Below are positions 7,604-15,252 of a stretch of DNA of 55,528 bases, piece after piece. The notes under the pieces were generated by a model, which ran no database searches, had not been told where the DNA came from, and saw only the letters and a list, made by a program, of their open reading frames with translations. This DNA is from a virus. The stretch covers positions 1 to 55,528 of IMG/VR virus record IMGVR_UViG_3300032236_001351. One strand, written 5' to 3'. How positions within the stretch are numbered: the stretch's first letter is position 1; each line of letters starts with the position of its first letter. Both the position numbers and the translations under genes were made by a program.

Positions 7604-9101
7604 TCTATATATTGAAAAAATCGATGAAACATATATAAAAATAACAGCCGAAGAGTATATCCTCAGAGAACTTCAAGATAGATTTACATTTTATGCGGAT
7701 GGATATAAGTTCCAGAAAAAATTCCAACAGCGCCTTTGGGATGGTAAAATCAGGATGCTAAGAATTGTATCTAGAGGTACTGGATTGATTTATCTAGGAC
7801 TTCTTCATCAAATAATTTCTATTGCTAAAAATTCAAGTTACTCCATTGAATTAGATTCAAATTTAAAATATCAAAACGTTCCTTCAGAAGAATCACTTAA
7901 AAATTATTTAAAAAATCTTAAACCCGCAAGTAAAGGACAGGAACTGACCCCAAGAACCTATCAAGAAACGGGATTTATTGATGCTATCAGAAGAAAAAGA
8001 CAACTCCTTCTTTCAGTAACAGCATCAGGAAAAAGTCTGATAATTTATTCTATCATAAAATATCTGTATGATCAAGGTTTAAATGGCTTAATCATAGTCC
8101 CTAATGTAACTCTAGCTCATCAGTTATTTAACGATTTTGATGACTATTCTTCCGTAAATCAATGGAATGTTTATGATGATGTACATAAGATATTCTCCGG
8201 CCAAGAAAAAGTAACTGATAAATCTGTTACTATATCTACTTGGCAGAGTCTGATGAACATTAAGACAAAATCTTTTTTTGAATCATATGATTACGTCATT
8301 ATTGATGAAGCCCATGGTATCAAGGGAACTGAACTTACAAAAATTTTAGAAAAATGTTCTAATGCCAGTTACAGAATCGGATTAACCGGAACTACTGATA
8401 ATTGTAAGGCCAATATTAATACTATAATAGGATTGACCGGAGAAGTCAATAGATTAAATACAACAACAGAACTGATAGATAAAGGAGAGATTGCTAAGTT
8501 TGGTATCCAGTGTCTTGTACTAAAATATGATCAAGAAACTTCTAAATTATTAAAAAAAGCAAAATATCAGGATGAAATTAATTACCTGATAAGTAATCAG
8601 AAACGAAATAATTTTATTAAAAACCTAGCATTATCAACTAATACAAATACGATTGTTCTTTTTCAGTATGTAGAAAAACATGGTCAGGTTTTATATGATC
8701 TCATTAAAAATTCAAAAAAACTTGATCCTGATAGAAAAGTATTTTTCATTCATGGGGGAGTTGAAGGTGAAGAAAGAGAAAAAATCAGACAGCTTCTTGA
8801 GACTGAAACTAATGCAATTGTGCTGGCTTCTGTACAAATAATGGGAACCGGAACGTCAATTAAGAACCTGCATAATATTATTTTTGCTATTAATGGTAAA
8901 TCATCAATAAGAATTCTTCAGTCGATTGGTAGGGCATTAAGGTTACATCAAAGTAAACAATCAGCTGTGATTTATGATATTGTAGATGATTTATCTTATA
9001 AAGAAAACAAAAATCATACTTTAAATCATTTTCTAGAAAGAATCAAGATTTATTCTAAAGAAAATTTTAACTTCAAGATTAAAAAAATAGATTTTAATTA
9101 A
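7596..9101 (+). CDS. uvsW: UvsW DNA/RNA helicase
   Basis: A 501-residue superfamily 2 helicase of T4 UvsW length. After an N-terminal substrate-binding domain, motif Q/I is PRTYQETGF then SVTASGKS (about 140-147, with Ala in place of the usual Gly), motif II is DEAH (237-240), motif III GLTGTT, and the second RecA domain ends with the motif VI-like QSIGRALRLHQ. UvsW unwinds R-loops and branched recombination intermediates and helps switch from origin- to recombination-dependent replication. The ATG lies inside the end of the homing endonuclease gene. Confidence 0.93.
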   Translation: MSDLYIEKIDETYIKITAEEYILRELQDRFTFYADGYKFQKKFQQRLWDGKIRMLRIVSRGTGLIYLGLLHQIISIAKNSSYSIELDSNLKYQNVPSEESLKNYLKNLKPASKGQELTPRTYQETGFIDAIRRKRQLLLSVTASGKSLIIYSIIKYLYDQGLNGLIIVPNVTLAHQLFNDFDDYSSVNQWNVYDDVHKIFSGQEKVTDKSVTISTWQSLMNIKTKSFFESYDYVIIDEAHGIKGTELTKILEKCSNASYRIGLTGTTDNCKANINTIIGLTGEVNRLNTTTELIDKGEIAKFGIQCLVLKYDQETSKLLKKAKYQDEINYLISNQKRNNFIKNLALSTNTNTIVLFQYVEKHGQVLYDLIKNSKKLDPDRKVFFIHGGVEGEEREKIRQLLETETNAIVLASVQIMGTGTSIKNLHNIIFAINGKSSIRILQSIGRALRLHQSKQSAVIYDIVDDLSYKENKNHTLNHFLERIKIYSKENFNFKIKKIDFN

Positions 9102-9145
9102 ATTTCATTTGCTGGATTTTAGCCTGTACATCCAAAGGGGGCGCA

Positions 9146-9176
9146 GGGGGGGGGGTGTTGGTTGGTTGGTTGTACC
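9146..9176. repeat. G10 homopolymer and GGTT repeats
   Basis: Ten consecutive G, then TGTTGGTTGGTTGGTTG, in an otherwise AT-rich genome. The strand could form a G-quadruplex. A run of this length could also hide a sequencing error in its exact count. Confidence 0.7.
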
Positions 9177-9219
9177 TCGCTCCGCTCGGTATTAGCTCCT
9201 CACTTCGTTCGTCGCTAAT
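9173..9219. repeat. Tandem hairpins with CTCGCTCCGCTCG / CTCACTTCGTTCG cores
   Basis: First hairpin TACC (9173-9176) with GGTA (9188-9191); second ATTAGC (9191-9196) with GCTAAT (9214-9219). Their loops hold the related cores CTCGCTCCGCTCG and CTCACTTCGTTCG. Confidence 0.5.
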
Positions 9220-9270
9220 GTATCTATTTGTAGGATTAGTGGAGGTAGGGTTAAGGTCTAGTGGATGCCA

Positions 9271-9351
9271 GTAGTTGCTCAGTGGATTCTGGTGAGCACC
9301 AGTGCCCCCCTTGATGGTTTCTAAAGAAACTGCAACCGGGGGTTCGACTAC
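9271..9351 (+). ncRNA. Candidate structured RNA (three-way junction)
   Basis: GTAGTTG (9271-9277) pairs over seven positions with CGACTAC (9345-9351). Inside, CTCA (9278-9281) pairs with TGAG (9293-9296), and CCCCC (9306-9310) pairs with GGGGG (9338-9342), the latter enclosing a GTTTC/GAAAC hairpin (9317-9330). GCTCAGTGG and GGTTCGA are tRNA-like words, but there is no anticodon arm or T stem. Whether it is transcribed is unknown. Confidence 0.35.
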
Positions 9352-9442
9352 AAAAACATTTTAATTAAAATATGGAATATATATAATTTCAGGACACTTT
9401 AATCCCGACCTGCGGATTGTAGAGGAAGGAATCCAACCCCAT

Positions 9443-9464
9443 GTTTTAAGATAACACTTAAAAC
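9443..9464. repeat. Perfect hairpin GTTTTAAG / CTTAAAAC
   Basis: GTTTTAAG (9443-9450) is complementary to CTTAAAAC (9457-9464) over 8 bp with loop ATAACA. The right arm is the first copy of the CTTAAAAC repeat. Confidence 0.6.
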
Positions 9465-9624
9465 GCTTCACAGAATAGTAACTGTTTGGAGTCCAATGAT
9501 CACTTTTTTAAATACTAATCAAAAGATCCAACTTCAGAACTAGAATAGGTTTAGTTCTTGCACCAGCATTAGGAGGCTATGTAATCTATTTTTAAATTCT
9601 TACAGCGTATGACAATTTAATTAA

Positions 9625-9770
9625 CAACTTAAAACATAATTTTTTACTATATTTGTTATTCTTTAGACAACAAAAAATACAAAAAGTTCATTCTATCTGA
9701 TAATATTTTTTTATGACCAACTTAAAACAATCTTATACAACTACTTATAAAAAATTAAATTCTTAAAACA
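9625..9770. repeat. CTTAAAACA direct repeats
   Basis: CTTAAAACA occurs at 9628-9636, 9721-9729 and 9762-9770; the first two are in the longer match CAACTTAAAACA. A fourth copy (last base differs) is the hairpin arm at 9457. AT-rich words recur by chance, so iteron function is only a suggestion. Confidence 0.45.
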
Positions 9771-9850
9771 GCATTTTCCAGTATATTTTCTTATTGAGAT
9801 TCAGTATATCTTATATATTATTTAGATATATTCTATATATATTCTTAAGT

Positions 9851-9907
9851 GTATCATCAAGGGGGTACATACTTAGTGTCTCAAAGAGTCAAGTGAAAGT
9901 CAAGGAC
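9851..9907 (+). repeat. 57-nt intergenic element, copy 1
   Basis: Matches 44295-44351 at 53 of 57 ungapped positions, with a 31-nt identical core (9862-9892) beginning GGGGTACATACTTAG. It precedes the gene 55 promoter; copy 2 precedes the primase gene. Confidence 0.9.
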
Positions 9908-9938
9908 TTTTTAAAAAAATATTTATTTTAAATAATAC

Positions 9939-9966
9939 TTTACTTCTGAACCTTTAGTGCTATACT
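9939..9966 (+). promoter_or_regulatory. Promoter for gene 55 operon
   Basis: TTTACT (9939-9944), 16-nt spacer, TATACT (9961-9966) with an extended TG at 9958-9959. A sigma-70-type match located 37 nt before gene 55 and downstream of the 57-nt element. Confidence 0.55.
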
Positions 9967-10002
9967 TAATATTAAGGGATAGAATAATAACATGAGGATC
10001 TA

Positions 10003-10542
10003 ATGAAACCCGCTAATAATTATATCGACAATGTTGAATTTACAAGACAGCTAATAGAACATAAGAATAGAATACTTGAAGCCGAACGTCTGGGTCTTCC
10101 TAAACCAAGAGCCAACAACTATATAGGCGATTGCTTCCTTAAGATAGCTAACAATTTAGCTAAACGTCCTAATTTCTTTTCATACTCATATAAAGATGAA
10201 ATGATATCCGATGCGATTGAAAATTGCATTTTATATTACGAAAACTTTGATCCTGATAAATCCAATAAACCTTTTGCGTATTTCACCAAAATTTGTTGGT
10301 ATGCTTTTGTTCGTCGTATAGCCAAGGAGAAGAAACAACAGTACGTAAAATATAAAGCCAGTGAAAGTTTTGGTGTACTTGGCGAGGAGGAGATGGAAGA
10401 ACTTGATGATGCAACTAGAGCGCAGATTCAGATTTATGATAATATGTATGAATTTATTTCTACATACGAAGAAAAAAATCTAACAAAGAAAGAGCCTGTT
10501 AAGGAAGTTGCTAAAGGGGTTGAGAAATTTTTCGATGAGTAA
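10003..10542 (+). CDS. 55: Late sigma factor gp55
   Basis: A 179-residue protein close to T4 gp55 (185). The N-terminal NNYIGDCFLKIANNLAKRPNF and the central block YKDEMISDAIENC, NFDPDKSNKPFAYFTKICWYAFVRRIAKEKKQ match sigma region 2 as found in gp55: promoter melting and core binding. gp55 directs host RNA polymerase to TATAAATA, which occurs exactly five times upstream of genes in this window. The C-terminus is acidic and may contact the clamp. GAGG lies ahead of the ATG; the end overlaps gene 47 by 8 nt. Confidence 0.92.
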   Translation: MKPANNYIDNVEFTRQLIEHKNRILEAERLGLPKPRANNYIGDCFLKIANNLAKRPNFFSYSYKDEMISDAIENCILYYENFDPDKSNKPFAYFTKICWYAFVRRIAKEKKQQYVKYKASESFGVLGEEEMEELDDATRAQIQIYDNMYEFISTYEEKNLTKKEPVKEVAKGVEKFFDE

Positions 10543-11605
10543 GATTGTTATCCTTGGTGATACCCACTTTTCATATAAATCTGGATCCAGATTATTTTCA
10601 GATTATTTTGAAAAATTTTATACTAATGTTTTCTTTCCTTATCTCAAAGAGAATGACATCACGACCGTTATCCAAACCGGGGATTTAAATGACGAAAGAC
10701 GTGCTGTAAATAATGTTGGAATTTTCGAAGCCAGAAGATATTTCTTCGATAAGCTTTCTGAAGAAAATATTACAATGTATGTTCCTTTAGGAAATCATGA
10801 TATTGCATATAAAGATACCCTGAAGGTCAATTCTCCTTCATTGTTGTATAAGGATTATACAAATATTCATATTATTGATTCTCCAAGAACCATCGAAATT
10901 TTCGAAAAAAATGTTTGTTTCATTCCTTGGATCTGTAGAGAAAACGAAGAATCTGCTTTAAATGAACTTAAAAATAGTAGATCAAATATTTGTGTTGGTC
11001 ATTTTGAAATTTCTGGTTTTGCAATGTATAAGGGGATTATGAGTCATGGAGGTATGGATTCTTCCTTATTTGATCGTTTTGAGTATGTCTTCAGTGGACA
11101 TTATCATCACAGGTCAACCAAGCGTAATATTCATTACGTTGGCACTCCATATGAAATGACCTGGTCTGATTATGGTGATCCAAAAGGTTTTTATGTTTTT
11201 GATTTGAAAACACAGGAAATCGAATTCATTAAAAATCCATACAAAATGTATCATAAGATTTTCTATGATGATACAGATGAGCAAGGTGTAAATAATCAAA
11301 TTGAAGAATTTACTGAACTTGGGTTAAATTCGACTTATGTTAAATTGGTAATACAAAATAAAAATAATGTTTATCTTTATGATAAGTTCTTTGAGAGTTT
11401 GGAAAAACAAGAACCTTTCGATGTTAATGTTATTGAAGATATGCAGGATGTTTTTACTGAAGAATTGATTGAAATTGATGAAAGTGAAGATACTTTAACT
11501 ACTATTTACAAATTCGTTGATATAGCAAATAATGATGAATTTGATAATAATAGAGTGAAAAAGATTCTTGGTGAATTATATTCTGAAGCAATGGCGATTA
11601 AGTAA
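10535..11605 (+). CDS. 47: gp47 recombination nuclease subunit (Mre11/SbcD-like)
   Basis: The start is ATG 10535 (MSKIVILGDTHF), not an upstream in-frame TTG, because the first metal motif GDTH must be near the N-terminus. The 356-residue protein has the five calcineurin-type motifs: GDTH, QTGDLNDERR, LGNHD, GHFEISG and FSGHYHHRS. With gp46 it resects double-strand ends to make 3' tails for UvsX-dependent recombination and degrades host DNA. It overlaps gene 55 by 8 nt and gene 46 by 1 nt. Confidence 0.94.
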   Translation: MSKIVILGDTHFSYKSGSRLFSDYFEKFYTNVFFPYLKENDITTVIQTGDLNDERRAVNNVGIFEARRYFFDKLSEENITMYVPLGNHDIAYKDTLKVNSPSLLYKDYTNIHIIDSPRTIEIFEKNVCFIPWICRENEESALNELKNSRSNICVGHFEISGFAMYKGIMSHGGMDSSLFDRFEYVFSGHYHHRSTKRNIHYVGTPYEMTWSDYGDPKGFYVFDLKTQEIEFIKNPYKMYHKIFYDDTDEQGVNNQIEEFTELGLNSTYVKLVIQNKNNVYLYDKFFESLEKQEPFDVNVIEDMQDVFTEELIEIDESEDTLTTIYKFVDIANNDEFDNNRVKKILGELYSEAMAIK

Positions 11606-13326
11606 TGTATATTAAGTTTTTGAAAGTTCGAATGAAGAATTTCTTCTCAGTAGGAAATAGTTTTCTTGAGATTAATCTTGATTCACATAAAACCACATTA
11701 TCGAGTGGTACAAACGGTAGTGGAAAAAGTTCTTCTATAGTTGATTCTGTTGTTTTTGCTTTATTTGGAAAACCATTCAGAAAGACCAATAAACCAAATA
11801 TTATCAATTCTATCAATAAAGGAAATCTTGTAGTTGAATTAGAATTTGAAATTGGATCTAAGTTTTTTAAGATTGTTCGTGGATTGAAGCCTAATATTTT
11901 TGAAATTTACAGCGATGGTATTTTGTTAAATCAAGATGCCAGTTCTAGAGATTATCAAGAATATCTTGAAAAGAATATCCTTAGAGTCAACTATAAATCT
12001 TTTACTAATGTAGTGGTTCTTGGTTCTGCAAGTTATAATCCATTTATGCAAATGTCCGCTGCAGACAGAAGAACTATAGTGGAAGACCTTCTCGATATTC
12101 AAATATTTTCCTCTATGAACCTTTTGGTTAAAGATAAATTATCCAAGTTAAAAGAAGAAGAAAAAGAAGTTAATTATCAATTTGAATTGGTTAAAGAAAA
12201 GATCAAACTTCAAAAAGAAAATATACAAAATCAAAAAAGAAATAATGATGAGCTAATCAATAAAAAACTTGATGAAATTAAGTCTAATGAAGAAAGAATT
12301 TTTCAAATGACTTCTGAATCTGAATTATTGACAGATCTAGTTGATATCCTTAAAGCTGAAATTAATGATAAAGATGTAGTAGAAAGTAAGAGAAAGAATC
12401 TTATTACAATAGAAGGTAAGATAGAAGGAAATTTAAAAAAGATTAAAACCGAATCTACTTTTTATGAAAGTAATGATTCTTGTCCAACATGTAAACAAAA
12501 TATTGATTCACAGTTCAAAGATAGTAAGATTGATTCCATTAAAAGAAAGGAAAAAGAACTTAATGATGGATTAAAAAAACTTGAAGAAGAATATGAAAAA
12601 TTGAAGATTAGATTAGAAGAAATCGAATCCGTCAGTAAAACTATTATAGATAAACAATCTGAAATTATAAGAATCAATGCCTCAGTAAAAGAAATAGAAA
12701 GAGTCATACAAAAAGAAAATAATTTCATCAATGAAATAAAATCTAAAAATGTTGTCGTTGATGATGTTGAATTGAAAAAGTTATTGAAAGAATATAAGGA
12801 TTGTGATTCTAAACTCAAAGAAGTGGCCGATGAAAAATCTTATTATGAATATTCGGCTACATTATTAAAGGATGGGGGAATTAAAACTAGAATTATAAAA
12901 CAATATATTCCTGTTTTAAATAAGTTAATTAATTTATACTTGACTAAATTGAATTTCTTCGTAAACTTTAATATAAATGAGAATTTTGAAGAAGAGATTA
13001 AAAGTAGACATAGAGATGCATATGTGTATAACAATTTCTCCGAAGGAGAAAAGACCAAAATTGATTTATCTATTCTCTTTGCTTTTAGGCAGATAGCTAA
13101 GATGAAGAATTCTGTTAGCACCAATCTTCTCCTTATGGATGAAATTATGGGAGGAAGTCTCGATAAAGATAGTGTTGATCGATTTATTGATTTAATATCT
13201 GGACTTGATGATGAGATGAGAATTTTTATCATTGGTCATAATGAAGGAATGGAAGAGAATTTCGATAGAATTTTGAAATTTGAAAAGAAAAAGAATTTTG
13301 CTAGAATGACAGAGGTTATAGTATGA
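11605..13326 (+). CDS. 46: gp46 recombination ATPase subunit (Rad50/SbcC-like)
   Basis: A 573-residue SMC-type ATPase. Walker A GTNGSGKSS is at about 35-43; then comes a long charged coiled coil broken near its middle by DSCPTCKQNI, a CxxC zinc hook. The ABC signature is NFSEGEKTKIDLS and Walker B is NLLLMDEIMGG. Gp46 dimerises through the hook and controls gp47 nuclease access to DNA ends. The start overlaps the gene 47 stop (TAATG). T4 gp46 is of similar size (560). Confidence 0.95.
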   Translation: MYIKFLKVRMKNFFSVGNSFLEINLDSHKTTLSSGTNGSGKSSSIVDSVVFALFGKPFRKTNKPNIINSINKGNLVVELEFEIGSKFFKIVRGLKPNIFEIYSDGILLNQDASSRDYQEYLEKNILRVNYKSFTNVVVLGSASYNPFMQMSAADRRTIVEDLLDIQIFSSMNLLVKDKLSKLKEEEKEVNYQFELVKEKIKLQKENIQNQKRNNDELINKKLDEIKSNEERIFQMTSESELLTDLVDILKAEINDKDVVESKRKNLITIEGKIEGNLKKIKTESTFYESNDSCPTCKQNIDSQFKDSKIDSIKRKEKELNDGLKKLEEEYEKLKIRLEEIESVSKTIIDKQSEIIRINASVKEIERVIQKENNFINEIKSKNVVVDDVELKKLLKEYKDCDSKLKEVADEKSYYEYSATLLKDGGIKTRIIKQYIPVLNKLINLYLTKLNFFVNFNINENFEEEIKSRHRDAYVYNNFSEGEKTKIDLSILFAFRQIAKMKNSVSTNLLLMDEIMGGSLDKDSVDRFIDLISGLDDEMRIFIIGHNEGMEENFDRILKFEKKKNFARMTEVIV

Positions 13327-13931
13327 GTGATGTGATTACAATTGATACCGGATTGAATACAAATCAATCTATTAGTTATAAATACGAACCTTATGAATTG
13401 GTTTATGAAGGAGAACCAATTCTAAAGGAATACATTGATAAATTTGATTTTGAAAATAATGATATTGATATCAAAGAGTTATGTGGACGTATGAAAAAAA
13501 CACTTGAAGTTGAAAGAGGATTTGGATTAGCTGCTCCTCAATGTGGACTTCGGGTTCGTATGTTTGTCATGGGTGCTGAAGGAGATTACAGTGCAATGTT
13601 TAATCCCACCATAACTTGGTCTTCGGAAAACACCACCCATATGGAAGAAGGGTGTTTATCATTCAGTTATCTTACAGTTTCAATTACACGACCAGAAAGG
13701 ATTAAGGTTAAATTTCAAGATGAAACTGGAATTGAACATGAAATTGAATTTTCTGGTCTTACTGCTAGAATTATCCAACATGAAATTGATCATCTTAATG
13801 GTATTACTTTTGATACTATAGCCAAACCTTTAGCGTTAAAAGCCGGAAAAACAAGAAGAGAAAAGAAACTGAGTCAATACGCAAAAAGAATGAAAAATCT
13901 GAGGAAATACGTCAATGCTAAAACCAGCTGA
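13323..13931 (+). CDS. def: Peptide deformylase
   Basis: A 202-residue enzyme with all three PDF motifs: GFGLAAPQ (motif 1, about 67-74), EEGCLSF (motif 2, metal ligand Cys111) and QHEIDHLNG (motif 3, HExxH about 153-157). It removes the N-formyl group from new polypeptides using a bound metal. The C-terminal tail is basic (KTRREKKLSQYAKRMKN). Phage copies may maintain deformylation of abundant phage proteins when host synthesis stops; that role is inference. It overlaps gene 46 by 4 nt and the ligase gene by 17 nt. Confidence 0.93.
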   Translation: MSDVITIDTGLNTNQSISYKYEPYELVYEGEPILKEYIDKFDFENNDIDIKELCGRMKKTLEVERGFGLAAPQCGLRVRMFVMGAEGDYSAMFNPTITWSSENTTHMEEGCLSFSYLTVSITRPERIKVKFQDETGIEHEIEFSGLTARIIQHEIDHLNGITFDTIAKPLALKAGKTRREKKLSQYAKRMKNLRKYVNAKTS

Positions 13932-15237
13932 TATTATTGTTGAATTGGAATCTGATAATAGTAGACTTTTTAAAGAGTCTATTATTATTCGTGAGATGGA
14001 ATCTAATAATGAAGAATTCTTTAAGGGTGTTAATTTAGCCTTCAATAAAAGAATTACTTTTGGAGTTAATGAAAAAACTGTTCCTAACGATTGTAATAAT
14101 TCTGATAGTGATAATATTTCCAATGAACAATTTTACACATTAGTACAGGATTTAATTGATAGAAAGATTACTGGTAATGCAGCAAAGGATCTTTTGATTC
14201 ATATTGCTGTTAATACTTCTAAACATACATGGAATAATTGGTTCAGACGAATCTTATTAAAGGATTTAAAGTGTGGAGTCGATGTAAAGACAATTAATAA
14301 TTGTGCCAAGAAAAATTCAAAAACGCAATTTTCTGTTCCTGTGTTTTCATGTCAACTTGCTCACAATTCAACTGATCATCAAACTAAGATGGTAGGAGAG
14401 AAAATCATAGAATTAAAGTTGGACGGAAGCAGAGTAATTTCTATACTTTATCCAGATGGTAGAGTTAGTCAATTTACTAGAAATGGAAAAGAATTATTAA
14501 ATTTTACTAAAATTAGAGAACAATTAAGTAAAGCTACTCTTGATTTACCATTAATTCCTATGGTATTTGATGGAGAAGTGATGAGTAATTCTTTTCAGGA
14601 CTTGATGAAACAACTTCATCGTAAGGATAATGTTCAAACTGATGATGCTGTATTATATCTTTTTGATATGGTCACTTTAGATGATTTTGAATCCGGTATT
14701 TCCTATACTAAACAAACTGTAAGAAGTAAAGAATTATCCGATTGGTATAATAGTAATAAAGAAGTATTAAGTAATATTCAAGTATTAGATCAAGAAGTCG
14801 TTGACTTATCTACTGATGAAGGGCAAAATAGATATAAGGAAATTAATAAAGCAGCTATTGATGGTGGTTATGAAGGATTATTGATTAAAGATCCTGATGC
14901 GCCGTATGAAGTAAAACGTTCAGTAGCTTGGTTAAAATCTAAACCGTTTATTTCGGTAGATCTTAAAATTATAGATATTCAAGAAGGAACAGATAAGTAC
15001 GAAGGAATGTTAGGCGCTTTTATCTGTGCAGGCATTGAAGATGGTAAAGAAATTAATGTTAATGTAGGATCTGGTTTTACTGATAAACAAAGAATTGAAT
15101 ATTGGAATACCGATGTGGTGGGAAGAATTGCTGAAGTTAAGGCTGATGCAATTACTCAAAATCAAAACGGAACCTATTCTTTACGCTTTCCTGTTTTCAT
15201 GCGATTACGTGGATTTGAGGCTGGAGAAAAAATTTAA
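13915..15237 (+). CDS. 30: ATP-dependent DNA ligase (T4 gp30 type)
   Basis: A 440-residue ligase. The nucleotidyl-lysine motif I is IELKLDGSR (Lys168); motif III is VFDGEV; motif IV is GYEGLLIKDP; motif V is WLKSKPF, with an OB-fold domain after it. About 160 residues precede the catalytic core, as in T4 gp30 (487 aa). It seals nicks between Okazaki fragments and in recombination products. The start lies within the end of the deformylase gene, so the two are probably coupled. Confidence 0.94.
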   Translation: MLKPADIIVELESDNSRLFKESIIIREMESNNEEFFKGVNLAFNKRITFGVNEKTVPNDCNNSDSDNISNEQFYTLVQDLIDRKITGNAAKDLLIHIAVNTSKHTWNNWFRRILLKDLKCGVDVKTINNCAKKNSKTQFSVPVFSCQLAHNSTDHQTKMVGEKIIELKLDGSRVISILYPDGRVSQFTRNGKELLNFTKIREQLSKATLDLPLIPMVFDGEVMSNSFQDLMKQLHRKDNVQTDDAVLYLFDMVTLDDFESGISYTKQTVRSKELSDWYNSNKEVLSNIQVLDQEVVDLSTDEGQNRYKEINKAAIDGGYEGLLIKDPDAPYEVKRSVAWLKSKPFISVDLKIIDIQEGTDKYEGMLGAFICAGIEDGKEINVNVGSGFTDKQRIEYWNTDVVGRIAEVKADAITQNQNGTYSLRFPVFMRLRGFEAGEKI

Positions 15238-15252
15238 TAAATGGAATAAAAC

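Larger units (their letters stand above)
9102..10002. other. 0.9-kb non-coding region with structured and repeat elements
   Basis: No credible gene on either strand. Three parts: (1) 9130-9352, GC-rich and highly structured, unlike everything around it, with a G10 run at 9146-9155 followed by GGTT repeats and several hairpins; (2) 9353-9850, extremely AT-rich with CTTAAAAC repeats and a GTTTTAAG/CTTAAAAC hairpin; (3) 9851-10002, a 57-nt element shared with 44295-44351, then a promoter for gene 55. It could be a replication origin, a non-coding RNA locus or a transcription control region. The sequence does not decide among them. Confidence 0.7.

Noticed and set aside
9271-9351. Possible tRNA gene
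   Set aside because: D-arm-like and T-loop-like words occur, but there is no anticodon stem, no T stem (GGGGG pairs with an upstream CCCCC) and no canonical acceptor arrangement.
9530-9560. Possible group I intron core (CAGAACTAGA and nearby hairpin)
   Set aside because: No matching P, Q or S elements and no split gene around it.
12462-13232. Two long reverse-strand frames inside gene 46
   Set aside because: Low-complexity Ser/Leu-rich shadows of the coiled coil; no ribosome sites or homology pattern.
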